Source: Falsiruegeria mediterranea M17
Lineage (GTDB): Bacteria; Pseudomonadota; Alphaproteobacteria; Rhodobacterales; Rhodobacteraceae
Length of the DNA stretch: 64,000 bases
Assembly (NCBI RefSeq): GCF_900302455.1
Contig: NZ_ONZG01000003.1
Coordinates: 1 to 64,000, forward strand
Direction: 5' to 3'
Position numbers and translations under genes: made by a program. Position 1 is the stretch's first letter; each line of letters begins with the position of its first letter. Below the pieces are notes generated by a model. The model made no database searches, had not been told where the DNA came from, and saw nothing but the letters and a program-made list of their open reading frames with translations. This document shows positions 35,628 through 45,355 of the stretch, in pieces.

Positions 35628-36710
35628 TCAGCCTTTGAGGCTGGCGCGGATCTCCGCATCGTGTTCACCGCGTTCCGGGCTAGGACTGGGCGTCCAGTCA
35701 TAGGTGGAAAACCGTGGCGCGCCTGCTGCTTGCAGGTTGCCGCCCTGCTCTGTCCAAGTGTTTCGGGCCGCGTTCATTGGATGGGTTTTGGCCTCTTCGG
35801 GGCTGAGCACCGGAGCGACGCAGGCGTCGGTGCCAACAAATATCTCGGCCCAATGATCACGGGGATGGCTTGCAAAGATGCCCGTCAGACGATCGGTAAG
35901 GGTTTGCCAGAGCTTGGGGTTGTACTGTTGCTGAAAGTCCGGGTCGTCAGATAGACCCAAAAGGTCCAGGAAGAGGGCGTAGAACTTGGGTTCAAGGCAT
36001 TGCACGGTCATGAACCCTCCGTCGGCACAGCGATAGGTGCGGCTCCAATGTGGGCCGTCCAGCAGGCTGCGGCCGCGATTGTCGGACAGGTTGCCCGTTT
36101 GGCGCAGATTCATCAGCAGGTTCATCATATGGGCCGAGCCGTCGTAGATTGCAGCATCCACCACCGTGCCTTGACCCGTTTCGCGCGCGTTCAGAATGCC
36201 CGCGAGCAGTCCGGTCACCAGATACATGGCGCCACCGCCGATGTCGCCGACCAACGTGGCAGGGGTTTGTGGCGCGTCGCCAGGGGCGGAGCTGTACCAG
36301 AGCGCGCCCGACATCGAGATGTAGTTCAGGTCGTGACCCGCCACCTTCTCCAAAGGGCCGTTTTGACCCCAGCCGGTCATGCGCCCATAGACCAGGCGCG
36401 GGTTCAACTGCTGGCAAACCTCCGGTCCGACGCCCAATTTCTCCATCACGCCGGGGCGGAACCCTTCGATCAGGCCATCAGCAGTTGTGATCAGCGCCTT
36501 GAGTGTTGCCAGGTCGTCCGCATCCTTGAGGTCCAGCGCAATCGAGCGTTTGCCGCGATCCAGGAGGGAACGGTCTGGCATGCCGGGTGTCACAGCGCCG
36601 CCCTTGCGGTGCACAACAATCACATCCGCGCCCAGGTCCGCCAACAGCATGGAGGCAAACGGGCCGGGCCCCAGCCCTTCGATTTCGATGATGCGGACGC
36701 CGTTCAGCAT
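35628..36710 (-). CDS. CaiB/BaiF family III CoA-transferase, probably alpha-methylacyl-CoA racemase
   Basis: 360 residues. It opens IIEIEGLGPGPFASMLLADL with GADVIVVHR, and carries AGHDLNYISMSGAL (catalytic His) and LVGDIGGGAMYLVTGLLAGI (catalytic Asp), the pair used by alpha-methylacyl-CoA racemases to move the alpha proton. Classical CoA-transferases of this family have a different aspartate. Such racemases help degrade branched or sterol side chains. ATG 36710 follows GAGGG; 36833 is too long. Confidence 0.82.
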   Translation of the reverse strand: MLNGVRIIEIEGLGPGPFASMLLADLGADVIVVHRKGGAVTPGMPDRSLLDRGKRSIALDLKDADDLATLKALITTADGLIEGFRPGVMEKLGVGPEVCQQLNPRLVYGRMTGWGQNGPLEKVAGHDLNYISMSGALWYSSAPGDAPQTPATLVGDIGGGAMYLVTGLLAGILNARETGQGTVVDAAIYDGSAHMMNLLMNLRQTGNLSDNRGRSLLDGPHWSRTYRCADGGFMTVQCLEPKFYALFLDLLGLSDDPDFQQQYNPKLWQTLTDRLTGIFASHPRDHWAEIFVGTDACVAPVLSPEEAKTHPMNAARNTWTEQGGNLQAAGAPRFSTYDWTPSPSPERGEHDAEIRASLKG

Positions 36711-36798
36711 GGTTTTGGTTCCCTCTTCCCTCAATGGGTGCAGGGTTTCCGGGACACCGCATGAATGCAAGCGTCCAATGGTGCGACGTGGCGTCTGC

Positions 36799-37779
36799 TC
36801 AATATCGCCCTTTGACCTCGGTCCGGGCCACACGCCGTGCCTTTTGCTTTTCGCGCAGGAAGACGAACAGGCCCGCCCCCATGATCATCGCCATGCCTGC
36901 CCAGACCTCGAGCGAGGGGATTTCTGCCCAGAATAACCAGCCCCAGAATACCGCCATCGGCAGGCCGATGTATTCAAAGGGGGCAACTGTCGCCGCGTCG
37001 GACAGGCGATAGGCCTGTGCAAGGCAATAGCCAACAATACCGGAATTTAGGCCAAGGCCGATGAAGTAGTACCAATCGGTTGTGCTGGGCCAAACCCAGG
37101 CGCGCAGCAGGAAAACCCAGCTGGGGTTTTCCAGCCCCTCAGCATAACGCCCGTCGCCCGCAACAAGGTAGAAGCCGATGGAGACGAGGATAAACATGCC
37201 TTGGATGTAGACAGCCAGCGCCGAGGCTTTGGTTGTCGCGCCAAGCTTGCGTGTCATCACCTGGTTGATGGCATAAGTCAGCGCCGCAAGAACCGGAAGC
37301 AACAGGACGATACGGTCAGCCGTGGCGCTGTCGCTGCCCTCCCACGGGCGTTGCATCAGGATCACCCCGGCAAAGCCGATGACAACAGCTGTCAGGCGCA
37401 TCACCCCGACCTTTTCGCCGAGCATGGGAATGGACAGTACGGTGATGAACAAAGGCGCGGCAAAGAACAACGCTGTGACATCCGCCAGGGGAAGCGCGGC
37501 GAGGGCCACGAAAAAGCTCATGTTCGAGGCCACGACCATGATGCAGCGGACGCTGTGCAGGACCGGATGCCGGGTTTTCAGCAGCGATACGCCACCCTCG
37601 AAATAGACAAACACCATGGACAGGGCGATCCCGATCGACGAGCGCAGGAACACCATCTGATGCAGCGGATAGCCGCCCGACAACTGCTTGATCAGCATAT
37701 CGTTGATCGAAATCGCGATCATGCCCGCGACAATAAAGGCGATTCCCGCTCCGGGCCGGGAGTGCGTGATATCTGTCAT
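36799..37779 (-). CDS. EamA/DMT-superfamily transporter
   Basis: 326 residues with ten hydrophobic segments in two EamA repeats (GIAFIVAGMIAISINDMLIK, and IVLLLPVLAALTYAINQVMT for the second half). The repeats end in VGVMRLTAVVIGFAGVILMQ and EVWAGMAMIMGAGLFVFL. RhaT/YdcZ-like metabolite exporters are of this type; substrate unknown. It starts at 37779, where TTGGAG precedes the ATG. Upstream neighbour of the racemase gene on the same strand. Confidence 0.88.
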   Translation of the reverse strand: MTDITHSRPGAGIAFIVAGMIAISINDMLIKQLSGGYPLHQMVFLRSSIGIALSMVFVYFEGGVSLLKTRHPVLHSVRCIMVVASNMSFFVALAALPLADVTALFFAAPLFITVLSIPMLGEKVGVMRLTAVVIGFAGVILMQRPWEGSDSATADRIVLLLPVLAALTYAINQVMTRKLGATTKASALAVYIQGMFILVSIGFYLVAGDGRYAEGLENPSWVFLLRAWVWPSTTDWYYFIGLGLNSGIVGYCLAQAYRLSDAATVAPFEYIGLPMAVFWGWLFWAEIPSLEVWAGMAMIMGAGLFVFLREKQKARRVARTEVKGRY

Positions 37780-37954
37780 GTGGTGCTCCAAAACGCTGGG
37801 GCCGATGAATTGCCTCGCGTCTGTCGCCACCGCTATCACAGATCGGGCGTTTGTCTATCTCTGTTTTTGATAGCTGGCCTTCGCGGGGTTGGCGGTTATG
37901 TTTGGCTGGATTAGACAAGGACCATTCAATGACCCGGCCCAAGGAGCACGACCC

Positions 37955-38467
37955 ATGCAAATGAGCGACACGCGCCAGATCAAGGCAGACCCCGCTGCGG
38001 TTTATGCGGCCCTCCTGGATCCCGAAGTGCTCAAGGCCTGCGTGCCCGGTGCCCAGGAGCTGAGCGGAAACCCGCAGGATGGATATGAGGCGACCGTGGT
38101 GCAAAAGGTCGGTCCGGTCAAAGCGACGTTCAAGGGCGTGGTGAGCATGTCGGATCTGGTCGAGAACCAGAGCCTGACCATCGCGGGCGAAGGAAAGGGC
38201 GGTGCCGCTGGTTTTGCCAAGGGTGGCGCAAGTGTCACCATTACCCCCTCTGAGGGTGGTACAGAGCTGGCCTACGACGTCGAGGCCAAGGTGGGCGGCA
38301 AGCTGGCGCAACTGGGTAGCCGTTTGATCGACGGGTTTGCCAAAAAGATGGCAGATCAGTTTTTTGCCAATCTGCAAGAGCAGTTGGAAGGCCCAGATGA
38401 GGGTGCCGAAGAAGAAGTCACTGAAGAAAAGAAGTCCTGGCTTGGTAAGTTGACTGGCCGCGACTGA
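37955..38467 (+). CDS. CoxG / SRPBCC-type protein (CO-dehydrogenase subunit G family)
   Basis: 170 residues. The START-like domain reads ADPAAVYAALLDPEVLKACV, VPGAQELS, VVQKVGPVKATFKGVV and FAKGGASVTITPSEGGTELA, then a charged tail EEEVTEEKKSWLGKL. CoxG helps recruit CO dehydrogenase to the membrane, but members are also common next to unrelated genes; no coxMSL genes are here. AGGAG lies 8 bases before ATG 37955. The basic/aromatic tail could touch a membrane. Confidence 0.85.
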   Translation: MQMSDTRQIKADPAAVYAALLDPEVLKACVPGAQELSGNPQDGYEATVVQKVGPVKATFKGVVSMSDLVENQSLTIAGEGKGGAAGFAKGGASVTITPSEGGTELAYDVEAKVGGKLAQLGSRLIDGFAKKMADQFFANLQEQLEGPDEGAEEEVTEEKKSWLGKLTGRD

Positions 38468-38558
38468 CCCTGCATTCGCGCGCAGGGGGCTGTGCATGGA
38501 CGCTCTGTTCCTTTGTTTGTCGGGCGACTAATGTTCCCGCCGAAACAACGGAGCAGAC

Positions 38559-39488
38559 ATGTCCAACATCCTGTCCATCACAGACCTGCGCAAATCCTAT
38601 GCGGGCGGGTTTGAGGCGCTCAAGGGCGTCTCTCTTGACATTCGCGAGGGCGAAATCCTTGCACTTCTGGGGCCAAATGGTGCCGGAAAAACCACTCTGA
38701 TTTCTACCGTTTGCGGAATTACCACGCCGACCTCCGGCACCGTGACCGTCGGCGGTCATGATATCCAGTCGGACTATCGCGCGGCCCGTCAGATGATCGG
38801 GCTGGTGCCGCAAGAGATCAATCTGGAGCCGTTTGAAACCGTTTGGAACACAGTGCGGTTCACTCGTGGGCTATTTGGCAAGCCGCGCAACGATACTCTG
38901 CTGGAGCAGATCCTGCGAAAGCTGTCACTTTGGGACAAACGCAAGAACGCAACCAAAGAGCTGTCGGGCGGCATGAAGCGCCGGGTGCTGATCGCCAAGG
39001 CTCTGGCGCACGAGCCACGTGTGCTGTTTCTGGATGAACCCACCGCAGGCGTCGACGTCGAGTTGCGCAAGGACATGTGGGAGATCGTGGCCGAACTGAA
39101 AAAGGACGGCGTGACGATCATTTTGACCACCCACTACATCGAAGAGGCCGAAGCCATTGCCGACCGTGTTGGCGTGATCAACAGTGGGCAGATCCTGTTG
39201 GTCGAGGACAAGGACACGCTGATGGCCCAGATGGGCAAGAAGCAACTCGAGGTCGAGTTGACCGAGGCGATAGCGGAAATTCCCGCCGCGCTGTCACAAC
39301 ATGACCTGACCCTGATCCGGGACGGGCATGCGCTGCTTTACACCTATGACACGCGCGCTGATCGCACCGGGATCACGGCGTTGCTTAACGATGTGGCGCA
39401 AGCCGGATTGGTGTTAAACGACGTACAGACCCGCCAAAGCAGCCTTGAAGACATCTTTGTCGATCTGGTGTCAGGAGAACGCGCATGA
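38559..39488 (+). CDS. ABC transporter ATP-binding protein (YadG-like)
   Basis: 309 residues. Walker [11 protein letters not shown]-loop LVPQE, signature [15 protein letters not shown], Walker [11 protein letters not shown] and the H-loop [10 protein letters not shown] are all intact. A C-terminal extension of about 90 residues is typical of ABC-2 export ATPases. It overlaps the permease start by four bases. Confidence 0.93.
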   Translation: MSNILSITDLRKSYAGGFEALKGVSLDIREGEILALLGPNGAGKTTLISTVCGITTPTSGTVTVGGHDIQSDYRAARQMIGLVPQEINLEPFETVWNTVRFTRGLFGKPRNDTLLEQILRKLSLWDKRKNATKELSGGMKRRVLIAKALAHEPRVLFLDEPTAGVDVELRKDMWEIVAELKKDGVTIILTTHYIEEAEAIADRVGVINSGQILLVEDKDTLMAQMGKKQLEVELTEAIAEIPAALSQHDLTLIRDGHALLYTYDTRADRTGITALLNDVAQAGLVLNDVQTRQSSLEDIFVDLVSGERA

Positions 39489-40246
39489 ACTGGACCGCAA
39501 TCGCATCCATCTATCGGTTCGAAATGGCGCGGTTCTTCCGCACCCTGGCGCAGAGTTTTATCTCGCCGGTGATTTCAACTTCGCTCTATTTCGTGGTGTT
39601 TGGTGCCGCCATCGGCAGCCGCATCCAAGAGGTTGAGGGTGTGTCCTATGGCGCATTCATCGTGCCGGGGCTGATCATGCTGTCGGTAATCACGCAATCC
39701 ATCTCGAACGCATCTTTTGGGATCTATTTCCCGAAATTCATAGGCACGGTGTACGAACTCCTGTCCGCTCCGGTGAATTTCCTTGAAATCGTCTGTGGTT
39801 ATGTCGGGGCAGCGGCGACCAAGGCGCTGTTCATAGGTGTGGTGATTCTGGCGACGTCGATGCTGTTTGTGGACGTGAGCATTCAGCATCCCTTTGCGAT
39901 GCTGGCGTTTTTGGTCCTGACGTGTCTGAGTTTCGCTTTGCTGGGCTTCATCATTGGCATCTGGGCCGGGAGCTTTGAGCAGTTGCAATTGGTACCCCTG
40001 CTGATCGTGACGCCGCTGATCTTTCTGGGTGGATCATTCTATTCCATCTCGATGCTGCCGCCCATTTGGCAGACCGTCACGCTGTTCAATCCGGTGGTCT
40101 ATCTGATCTCGGGCTTTCGCTGGTCGTTCTTCGGTATTGCGGACGTGCCGATCGGGCTGAGCCTGTTGGCCATTCTTGGGTTCACGATGTTGTGCCTTGG
40201 GGTCATCTGGCTGATTTTCCGAACAGGTTGGCGTATTCGCAGCTGA
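39485..40246 (+). CDS. ABC-2 type transporter permease (YadH-like)
   Basis: 253 residues, six hydrophobic segments, with the ABC-2 landmarks [20 protein letters not shown], a central [20 protein letters not shown] and [14 protein letters not shown]. Pairs with the ATPase upstream; lengths match the YadGH pair. Likely exports a lipid-like molecule or drug. A strong hairpin follows. Confidence 0.92.
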   Translation: MNWTAIASIYRFEMARFFRTLAQSFISPVISTSLYFVVFGAAIGSRIQEVEGVSYGAFIVPGLIMLSVITQSISNASFGIYFPKFIGTVYELLSAPVNFLEIVCGYVGAAATKALFIGVVILATSMLFVDVSIQHPFAMLAFLVLTCLSFALLGFIIGIWAGSFEQLQLVPLLIVTPLIFLGGSFYSISMLPPIWQTVTLFNPVVYLISGFRWSFFGIADVPIGLSLLAILGFTMLCLGVIWLIFRTGWRIRS

Positions 40247-40275
40247 GTGGCGCGCAAACCCAATAAACCAAGAGA

Positions 40276-40314
40276 AATTTTGCAGATGACGCCATTCGGC
40301 GTCGTTGCAAAATT
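40276..40314. terminator. Long bidirectional hairpin terminator after the ABC operon
   Basis: AATTTTGCA (40276-40284) pairs with TGCAAAATT (40306-40314), and inside it GACGCC pairs with GGCGTC around ATTC. The 39-base element has A/T flanks that supply a U-run on either strand. Confidence 0.85.
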
Positions 40315-40404
40315 GCCCTTGGACTGTGGGAATTTTGTTGCCGTCGCGTTTCTGTCCTGTCCGGCGTCTTGTTTGTCGGTGGGTGGCATTCTACATCGGC
40401 TTTC

Positions 40405-41202
40405 ATGAAACTGAGCCTGCCGTTTGTAAAAAAGCCGCCACTGGTGGCCGTTGTTCGTCTGTCTGGTGCCATCGGTATGGCCGGACGCGGGGCGTTGAAT
40501 GATACCTCTTTGGCGCCCGTGTTGGAAAAGGCCTTTCGCAAAGGCAAACCCGCCGCGATTGCGTTGGAGATCAACTCGCCTGGTGGTTCGCCGGTCCAAA
40601 GCTCTCTGATTGGTGCGCGCATTCGGCGGCTGTCAGATGAGCTGGACATCCCCGTGTTCGCGTTTGTCGAAGATGTCGCGGCATCAGGCGGCTATTGGCT
40701 GGCGGCAGCAGCAGATGAGATTTGGGCCGACGACAGCTCGGTCCTGGGCTCGATTGGTGTTATATCCGCAGGTTTTGGCGCGCATATCTTTCTGGCACGC
40801 CAGGGCTTTGAGCGCCGGGTGCACACGGCTGGGCAGTCCAAGTCAATGCTCGACCCGTTCAGCCCGGAAAAGAAAGAAGACGTCGAACGGCTTAAGGGCG
40901 TTCTGGACGACATTCATGGCAATTTCATAGACCACGTCAAAACCCGGCGCGGCGACAAGCTGAGCACCGAGACGGACCTGTTCACCGGCGAGATCTGGTT
41001 GGCGCGCAAGGCGACCGAACTGGGGCTGATCGACGGGATCGCGCACCTGAAACCCAAGATGCAGGAACGGTACGGCGACAAGGTACGGTTCCGTCGCTAT
41101 GGATTGCGCAAGCCGTTCTGGTCGCGGTTTGGCGCTTCGGTGGTGCAAGACGCAGTTGCGGGGATAGAGGAACGCGCTGCTTACGCGCGGTTCGGTCTCT
41201 GA
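40405..41202 (+). CDS. S49 family signal-peptide-peptidase-like protease (SppA/SohB type)
   Basis: 265 residues, single-domain. LEINSPGGSP is the oxyanion region. Nucleophile S94 is in VEDVAASGGYWLA, and K146 (AGQSKSMLDPFSP) is 52 residues later, the spacing of the Ser-Lys dyad in bacillary SppA. There is no clear N-terminal membrane anchor, only a short basic-hydrophobic start MKLSLPFVKKPPLVAVV. Degrades released signal peptides or misfolded membrane pieces. One base separates it from the microprotein gene. Confidence 0.88.
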   Translation: MKLSLPFVKKPPLVAVVRLSGAIGMAGRGALNDTSLAPVLEKAFRKGKPAAIALEINSPGGSPVQSSLIGARIRRLSDELDIPVFAFVEDVAASGGYWLAAAADEIWADDSSVLGSIGVISAGFGAHIFLARQGFERRVHTAGQSKSMLDPFSPEKKEDVERLKGVLDDIHGNFIDHVKTRRGDKLSTETDLFTGEIWLARKATELGLIDGIAHLKPKMQERYGDKVRFRRYGLRKPFWSRFGASVVQDAVAGIEERAAYARFGL

Positions 41203-41203
41203 C

Positions 41204-41377
41204 ATGATAATCAAGATCGTCGCGATATTTCTGGTGTTCATGGTCGTGCTGGCCATGTTCGGCAAGTTGCACTGGCTGCCCGGCGGCAAGCGCCTTGCTT
41301 CGGCCAAATGTCGCAAATGCGGTCGCTACAAGATCGGCAAGGGCCCCTGCGGCTGCGGCCATGGAGGCAAAAAATGA
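41204..41377 (+). CDS. 57-residue membrane microprotein with a zinc-ribbon-like C-terminus
   Basis: ATG 41204 to TGA 41377. The start MIIKIVAIFLVFMVVLAMFG is one hydrophobic helix. Then follow CRKCGRYKIG and CGCG, placing C36, C39, C49 and C51 as CxxC...CxC for one metal ion, and a HGGKK end. It sits 1 base after the S49 protease stop and overlaps the antiporter start (ATGA), so it is coupled to both. Too short for ordinary gene calls; the packing and clean pattern support it as real. Confidence 0.75.
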   Translation: MIIKIVAIFLVFMVVLAMFGKLHWLPGGKRLASAKCRKCGRYKIGKGPCGCGHGGKK

Positions 41378-42336
41378 TGCCCTGGATTCTCTCGTCTCTG
41401 GGCCTGGTCATCCTGCTTCTGGCCGGTGACGCCTTGGTACGTGGCGCCGTGAACCTTAGCTTGCGTCTGGGTGTTCCTGCATTGATCGTCAGCCTGACCA
41501 TTGTGGCTTTTGGCACCTCGGCGCCTGAATTGCTGATCGCGATCAAGGCGGTCAAGGAAAACGCGCCGGGCATTGCGCTGGGTAACGTGGTTGGATCGAA
41601 CACGGCAAACATCCTGTTGGTGCTGGGTATTCCGGCGATTCTGGCAACCTTGCACACCAGCGAATGCAACACGCGGCGCAACTACGTTTTCATGTTGATT
41701 GCCACAGTGCTCTTCATCGCGCTGGCGTTTTGCGGAACCTTTACGGTTTGGAGCGGTTTGATTCTTCTTGCCGCATTGGCGCTGGTGCTGCTGAACGCCT
41801 TTCGTCAGGCGCGTGCACATCGCAGGCAAGGCTGCGTTGACGAAGACGAAGAAGAACTGGACGGCCTGGAAGATGCAGACCCGAACATGCCCTATTGGCG
41901 GATCGGGATTTATCTGATCCTTGGGTTGATTGGTCTACCCATGGGCGCACATCTATTGGTCGACAATGCATCGATCATCGCGCGGACCTATGGCGTCAGC
42001 GAGACAGTGATTGGTCTGACGCTGGTTGCGGTGGGGACCTCTTTGCCTGAACTGGCCACCACAGTCATGGCGGCTCTACGCCGGCAGGCCGATGTCGCGC
42101 TGGGCAATGTCATTGGCTCGAACATGTTCAATCTGTTGGCGATCGTCGGCCTCACAACCTTGTTTGTGGGGGACATCCCCGTGGACGAGGAATTCCTGGA
42201 GTTTGACCTTTGGGTCATGCTGGGTGCATCGCTGCTGTTGGTTCCGTTTGTGTTCTTCGGGCGTGACATCACCCGCATCTGGGGCGTGATCCTGTCGGTC
42301 CTCTATTTCACCTATGTGGTCGCCGTACTTGTGTAA
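41374..42336 (+). CDS. Ca2+/cation antiporter (CaCA, YrbG-like)
   Basis: 320 residues with the two inverted alpha-repeats of the NCX fold: FGTSAPELLIAIKAV with GNVVGSNTANILLVLG, and VGTSLPELATTVMAAL with GNVIGSNMFNLLAIVG. Each supplies the acidic and amide ligands for Ca2+/Na+. About ten helices; an acidic loop DEDEEELDGLEDADPN lies between the halves. ATG 41374 overlaps the microprotein stop. Confidence 0.94.
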   Translation: MMPWILSSLGLVILLLAGDALVRGAVNLSLRLGVPALIVSLTIVAFGTSAPELLIAIKAVKENAPGIALGNVVGSNTANILLVLGIPAILATLHTSECNTRRNYVFMLIATVLFIALAFCGTFTVWSGLILLAALALVLLNAFRQARAHRRQGCVDEDEEELDGLEDADPNMPYWRIGIYLILGLIGLPMGAHLLVDNASIIARTYGVSETVIGLTLVAVGTSLPELATTVMAALRRQADVALGNVIGSNMFNLLAIVGLTTLFVGDIPVDEEFLEFDLWVMLGASLLLVPFVFFGRDITRIWGVILSVLYFTYVVAVLV

Positions 42337-42360
42337 GGCGGCTGTCGAAAGGGAACTGTG

Positions 42361-43140
42361 ATGAAACGTTGTTTGGTGACCGGGGCTGGCATTCGGCTGG
42401 GCCGCGCAATGGCGCTGTATCTGGCCGATCGCGGTTATGATGTTGCCGTGCACTTTGCGTCATCCGAACAACCTGCGCTCGACACGGTTGCTGAAATCCA
42501 GGCTAAGGGGCGTAATGCCGTGGCCCTGCAAGCAGACCTCTTGGATGAGGCGCAAGTGCAGGCTTTGTTACCCCGCGCGATCGACGCCTTGGGTGGGCCC
42601 ATCACCTGTCTGGTGAACAACGCCTCTATTTTTGAATACGACACGATCTCAAGTGCCACGCGCGCAAACTGGGACCGACATATGGACAGCAACCTGCGGG
42701 CCCCGTTTGTGTTGACGCAGGCGATGGCAGATCAAGGGTTGCAGGCGTCGACGGATGAGAATGGTGAGCCTATTGCGACGGGTCTGATCCTGAACATGAT
42801 CGACATGCGGGTGAACAAGCTGACGCCCGAATTCATGACCTATACGCTGGCCAAGATGGGCCTGTGGGCACTTACGCAGACCTCTGCGCAAGCGTTGACC
42901 CCGGCCATACGGGTCAATGCCATAGGGCCTGGCCCGACGATGCAAGGGCACCGCCAAACTGCTGAACATTTCGCTGCACAGAGAGCAAACACGATATCCG
43001 GTCGGGGGGCGAATCCAGCCGATATCACCGCTGCCTTGGGCTATTTCCTGGATGCTCCGGCGGTCACCGGGCAGATTCTATGCGTGGATGGCGGGCAGCA
43101 TCTGGGGTGGAAAACGCCAGACGTTCTAGGCCCAGAATGA
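42361..43140 (+). CDS. SDR oxidoreductase, pteridine-reductase/FolM-like
   Basis: 259 residues. TGAGIRLGRAMA has the R that marks pteridine reductases (TGxxxRxG) in place of the usual GxG. NNAS, N-rich LNMIDMRV and the active YTLAK are intact, and the end is LCVDGGQHLGW. The family reduces dihydrobiopterin-like or dihydromonapterin substrates with NADPH. ATG 42361 is used (GTG three bases before). It follows the antiporter by 24 bases. Confidence 0.82.
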   Translation: MKRCLVTGAGIRLGRAMALYLADRGYDVAVHFASSEQPALDTVAEIQAKGRNAVALQADLLDEAQVQALLPRAIDALGGPITCLVNNASIFEYDTISSATRANWDRHMDSNLRAPFVLTQAMADQGLQASTDENGEPIATGLILNMIDMRVNKLTPEFMTYTLAKMGLWALTQTSAQALTPAIRVNAIGPGPTMQGHRQTAEHFAAQRANTISGRGANPADITAALGYFLDAPAVTGQILCVDGGQHLGWKTPDVLGPE

Positions 43141-43430
43141 GCCTTTGGCGTGCAAGTTTTGCACCGCTCCTAAATCTGTTACCAAAGCGTTACAAAAATG
43201 TCTTTGTTTTCATGACCTTGCTACACGACGTGAAAAGTTTAACGTAAAATCAATCGGTTATGAAATTGCCTATTTTTTATGCAAACGCCCGGAGCGCCTA
43301 GTTTTAAACGGGTTTTTGCATATCAGCGAAAGATATCTCCATAGTTATCCACAGGAATCGTGGATTTGTTTTCTCTTGATCCAGGCGCGTTGAGATTGCA
43401 GCCAGAGCCAGAGAATCATATTTCAGTGAC
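43141..43430. other. AT-rich intergenic region with one perfect DnaA box
   Basis: These 290 bases are distinctly AT-rich against their neighbours and hold no convincing gene. TTATCCACA, the consensus DnaA box, lies at 43345-43353, and an imperfect dyad TGCAAACGCCCG ... CGGGTTTTTGCA lies just before it (about 43278-43321). Only one strong box is seen, and no dnaA, recF or parAB is near, so a chromosome origin is not claimed. The uvrC promoter must lie here. Confidence 0.5.
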
Positions 43431-45302
43431 ATGACTGATGCGCACGCCCCAACTGACGAAGCCACGCCCACCGGATATGCCTGTATTCAGGGGTATCTCA
43501 AGACATTGGACAATTCGCCTGGCGTCTATCGGATGCTCGATACGGAAAGCCGGGTTTTGTACGTGGGCAAGGCCCGCAACCTGAAAGCGCGGGTGTCAAA
43601 CTATTCGCGCCCGGGTCACTCGGGCCGGATCGAGCGGATGATCCGCGATACCACCTCGATGATGTTTCTGACCACGCGCACGGAAACCGAAGCGTTGCTG
43701 CTGGAACAGAACCTGATCAAGCAGCTCAAGCCCAAGTACAACGTGCTGCTGCGCGATGACAAAAGCTTTCCCAATATTCTGGTGGCCAAGGATCATGCCT
43801 TTCCGCAGATCAAGAAACACCGAGGCGCCAAAAAGCAGAAGGGGGCCTATTTTGGGCCTTTTGCCAACGCAGGTGCGGTGAACCGAACGCTCAACCAGTT
43901 GCAAAAGGCGTTCCTACTGCGCAATTGCTCGGATTCCATGTTCGAGAGCCGGACACGCCCCTGTCTTCTGTATCAGATCAAACGGTGTTCGGGGCCTTGC
44001 GTCGGCCTGATTTCGGAAGAGGGGTACCGTGAGAGCGTCAAAGACGCGGAACGGTTTCTGTCTGGCCGGTCGACAAAGGTGCAAGAGGATTTGGCCCAAC
44101 AGATGATGGTCGCGTCCGAAGCGATGGAATTCGAACGCGCCGCCGGTTTGCGCGATCGCATCCGGGCGCTGACGCAGGTGCAATCGAGCCAGGGCATCAA
44201 TCCGCGCGGCGTGACCGAGGCGGATGTGATCGGCCTGTACATGGAAAGCGGTCAGGCCTGCGTTCAGGTGTTCTTCATCCGTGCGAACCAGAATTGGGGC
44301 AACCGCGACTTTTATCCCCGGGTCGGGCCAGATGTATCGCCGGCCGAAGCGATGGAGGCGTTCCTGGGTCAGTTTTATGACAACAAGGAACCGCCGCGAC
44401 AGTTGATCCTGTCGGATGCCATCGAAAACGCTGACCTGATGCAAGAGGCGCTGTCCGACAAGGCAGGCCGCAAGGTCGAGATTTTGGTGCCACAGCGGGG
44501 TGAAAAGCAAGAGCTGGTGGCCGGCGCGCTGCGCAACGCGCGCGAGTCGCTAGCGCGGCGCATGTCAGAAAGTGCGACGCAGGCCAAATTGCTGCGCGGC
44601 GTGGCCGAGGCGTTCGATCTGGATGGTCCTCCGAACCGGATCGAGGTCTACGACAACTCGCACATCCAAGGCACCAATGCGGTGGGCGGAATGATCGTGG
44701 CGGGCCCCGAGGGGTGGATGAAAAACGCCTATCGCAAATTCAACATCAAGGGCGATGACCTGACGCCGGGGGATGACTTCGGCATGATGAAAGAGGTGTT
44801 GCATCGCCGTTTTACTCGCCTGCTGAAAGAAGACCCGGACCGCGACAAGGGGCTGTGGCCCGATCTACTGCTGATCGACGGTGGGGCCGGGCAGGTGAGT
44901 GCGGTACATGAGATCATGGCGCAGCACGGCGTCGAAGACATTCCAATGGTCGGTGTGGCCAAGGGGGTCGACCGGGATCACGGTAAGGAAGAATTTCACC
45001 GCACCGGCCAGCATCCTTTTGCGCTCAAACGCAATGACCCGGTTCTTTACTTCATCCAGCGTTTGCGGGATGAGGCGCACCGCTTTGCCATCGGCACCCA
45101 TCGTGCGAAACGGGCCAAAGCCATCGGGGCGACACCGCTTGACGAAGTGCCGGGTGTGGGTGCCACCCGGAAACGGGCGTTGCTGACGCATTTTGGCAGC
45201 GCAAAGGCGGTGAGCCGCGCCAATCTGGCGGATCTTAAAGCGGTTGATGGCATTTCCGACACCCTGGCAGAGACCATTTACGACTTTTTCCACGATCGGT
45301 GA
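43431..45302 (+). CDS. uvrC: UvrABC system protein C (excinuclease subunit)
   Basis: 623 residues. The GIY-YIG nuclease opens the protein ([11 protein letters not shown] with [17 protein letters not shown]), followed by the UvrB-binding UVR motif ([20 protein letters not shown]), the RNase H-like second nuclease ([30 protein letters not shown]) and tandem helix-hairpin-helix motifs at the end ([28 protein letters not shown]). Makes both incisions in nucleotide excision repair. Confidence 0.98.
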   Translation: MTDAHAPTDEATPTGYACIQGYLKTLDNSPGVYRMLDTESRVLYVGKARNLKARVSNYSRPGHSGRIERMIRDTTSMMFLTTRTETEALLLEQNLIKQLKPKYNVLLRDDKSFPNILVAKDHAFPQIKKHRGAKKQKGAYFGPFANAGAVNRTLNQLQKAFLLRNCSDSMFESRTRPCLLYQIKRCSGPCVGLISEEGYRESVKDAERFLSGRSTKVQEDLAQQMMVASEAMEFERAAGLRDRIRALTQVQSSQGINPRGVTEADVIGLYMESGQACVQVFFIRANQNWGNRDFYPRVGPDVSPAEAMEAFLGQFYDNKEPPRQLILSDAIENADLMQEALSDKAGRKVEILVPQRGEKQELVAGALRNARESLARRMSESATQAKLLRGVAEAFDLDGPPNRIEVYDNSHIQGTNAVGGMIVAGPEGWMKNAYRKFNIKGDDLTPGDDFGMMKEVLHRRFTRLLKEDPDRDKGLWPDLLLIDGGAGQVSAVHEIMAQHGVEDIPMVGVAKGVDRDHGKEEFHRTGQHPFALKRNDPVLYFIQRLRDEAHRFAIGTHRAKRAKAIGATPLDEVPGVGATRKRALLTHFGSAKAVSRANLADLKAVDGISDTLAETIYDFFHDR

Positions 45303-45355
45303 CTTGTCATTCAACCCGTCCTGCGCTTGGCTGCGCGGAACAGGGAGAGAGACAC

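Noticed and set aside
34334-35701. A 455-codon minus frame opposite hemE
   Set aside because: It covers hemE exactly and shows no family motif; a GC-rich shadow.
37316-38497. A 393-codon minus frame spanning the DMT transporter and CoxG-like genes
   Set aside because: Its sequence is out-of-frame readings of both genes and has no start signal.
43141-43430. Chromosome replication origin
   Set aside because: Only one strong DnaA box, no dnaA, recF or parAB genes near, and no visible 13-mer cluster.
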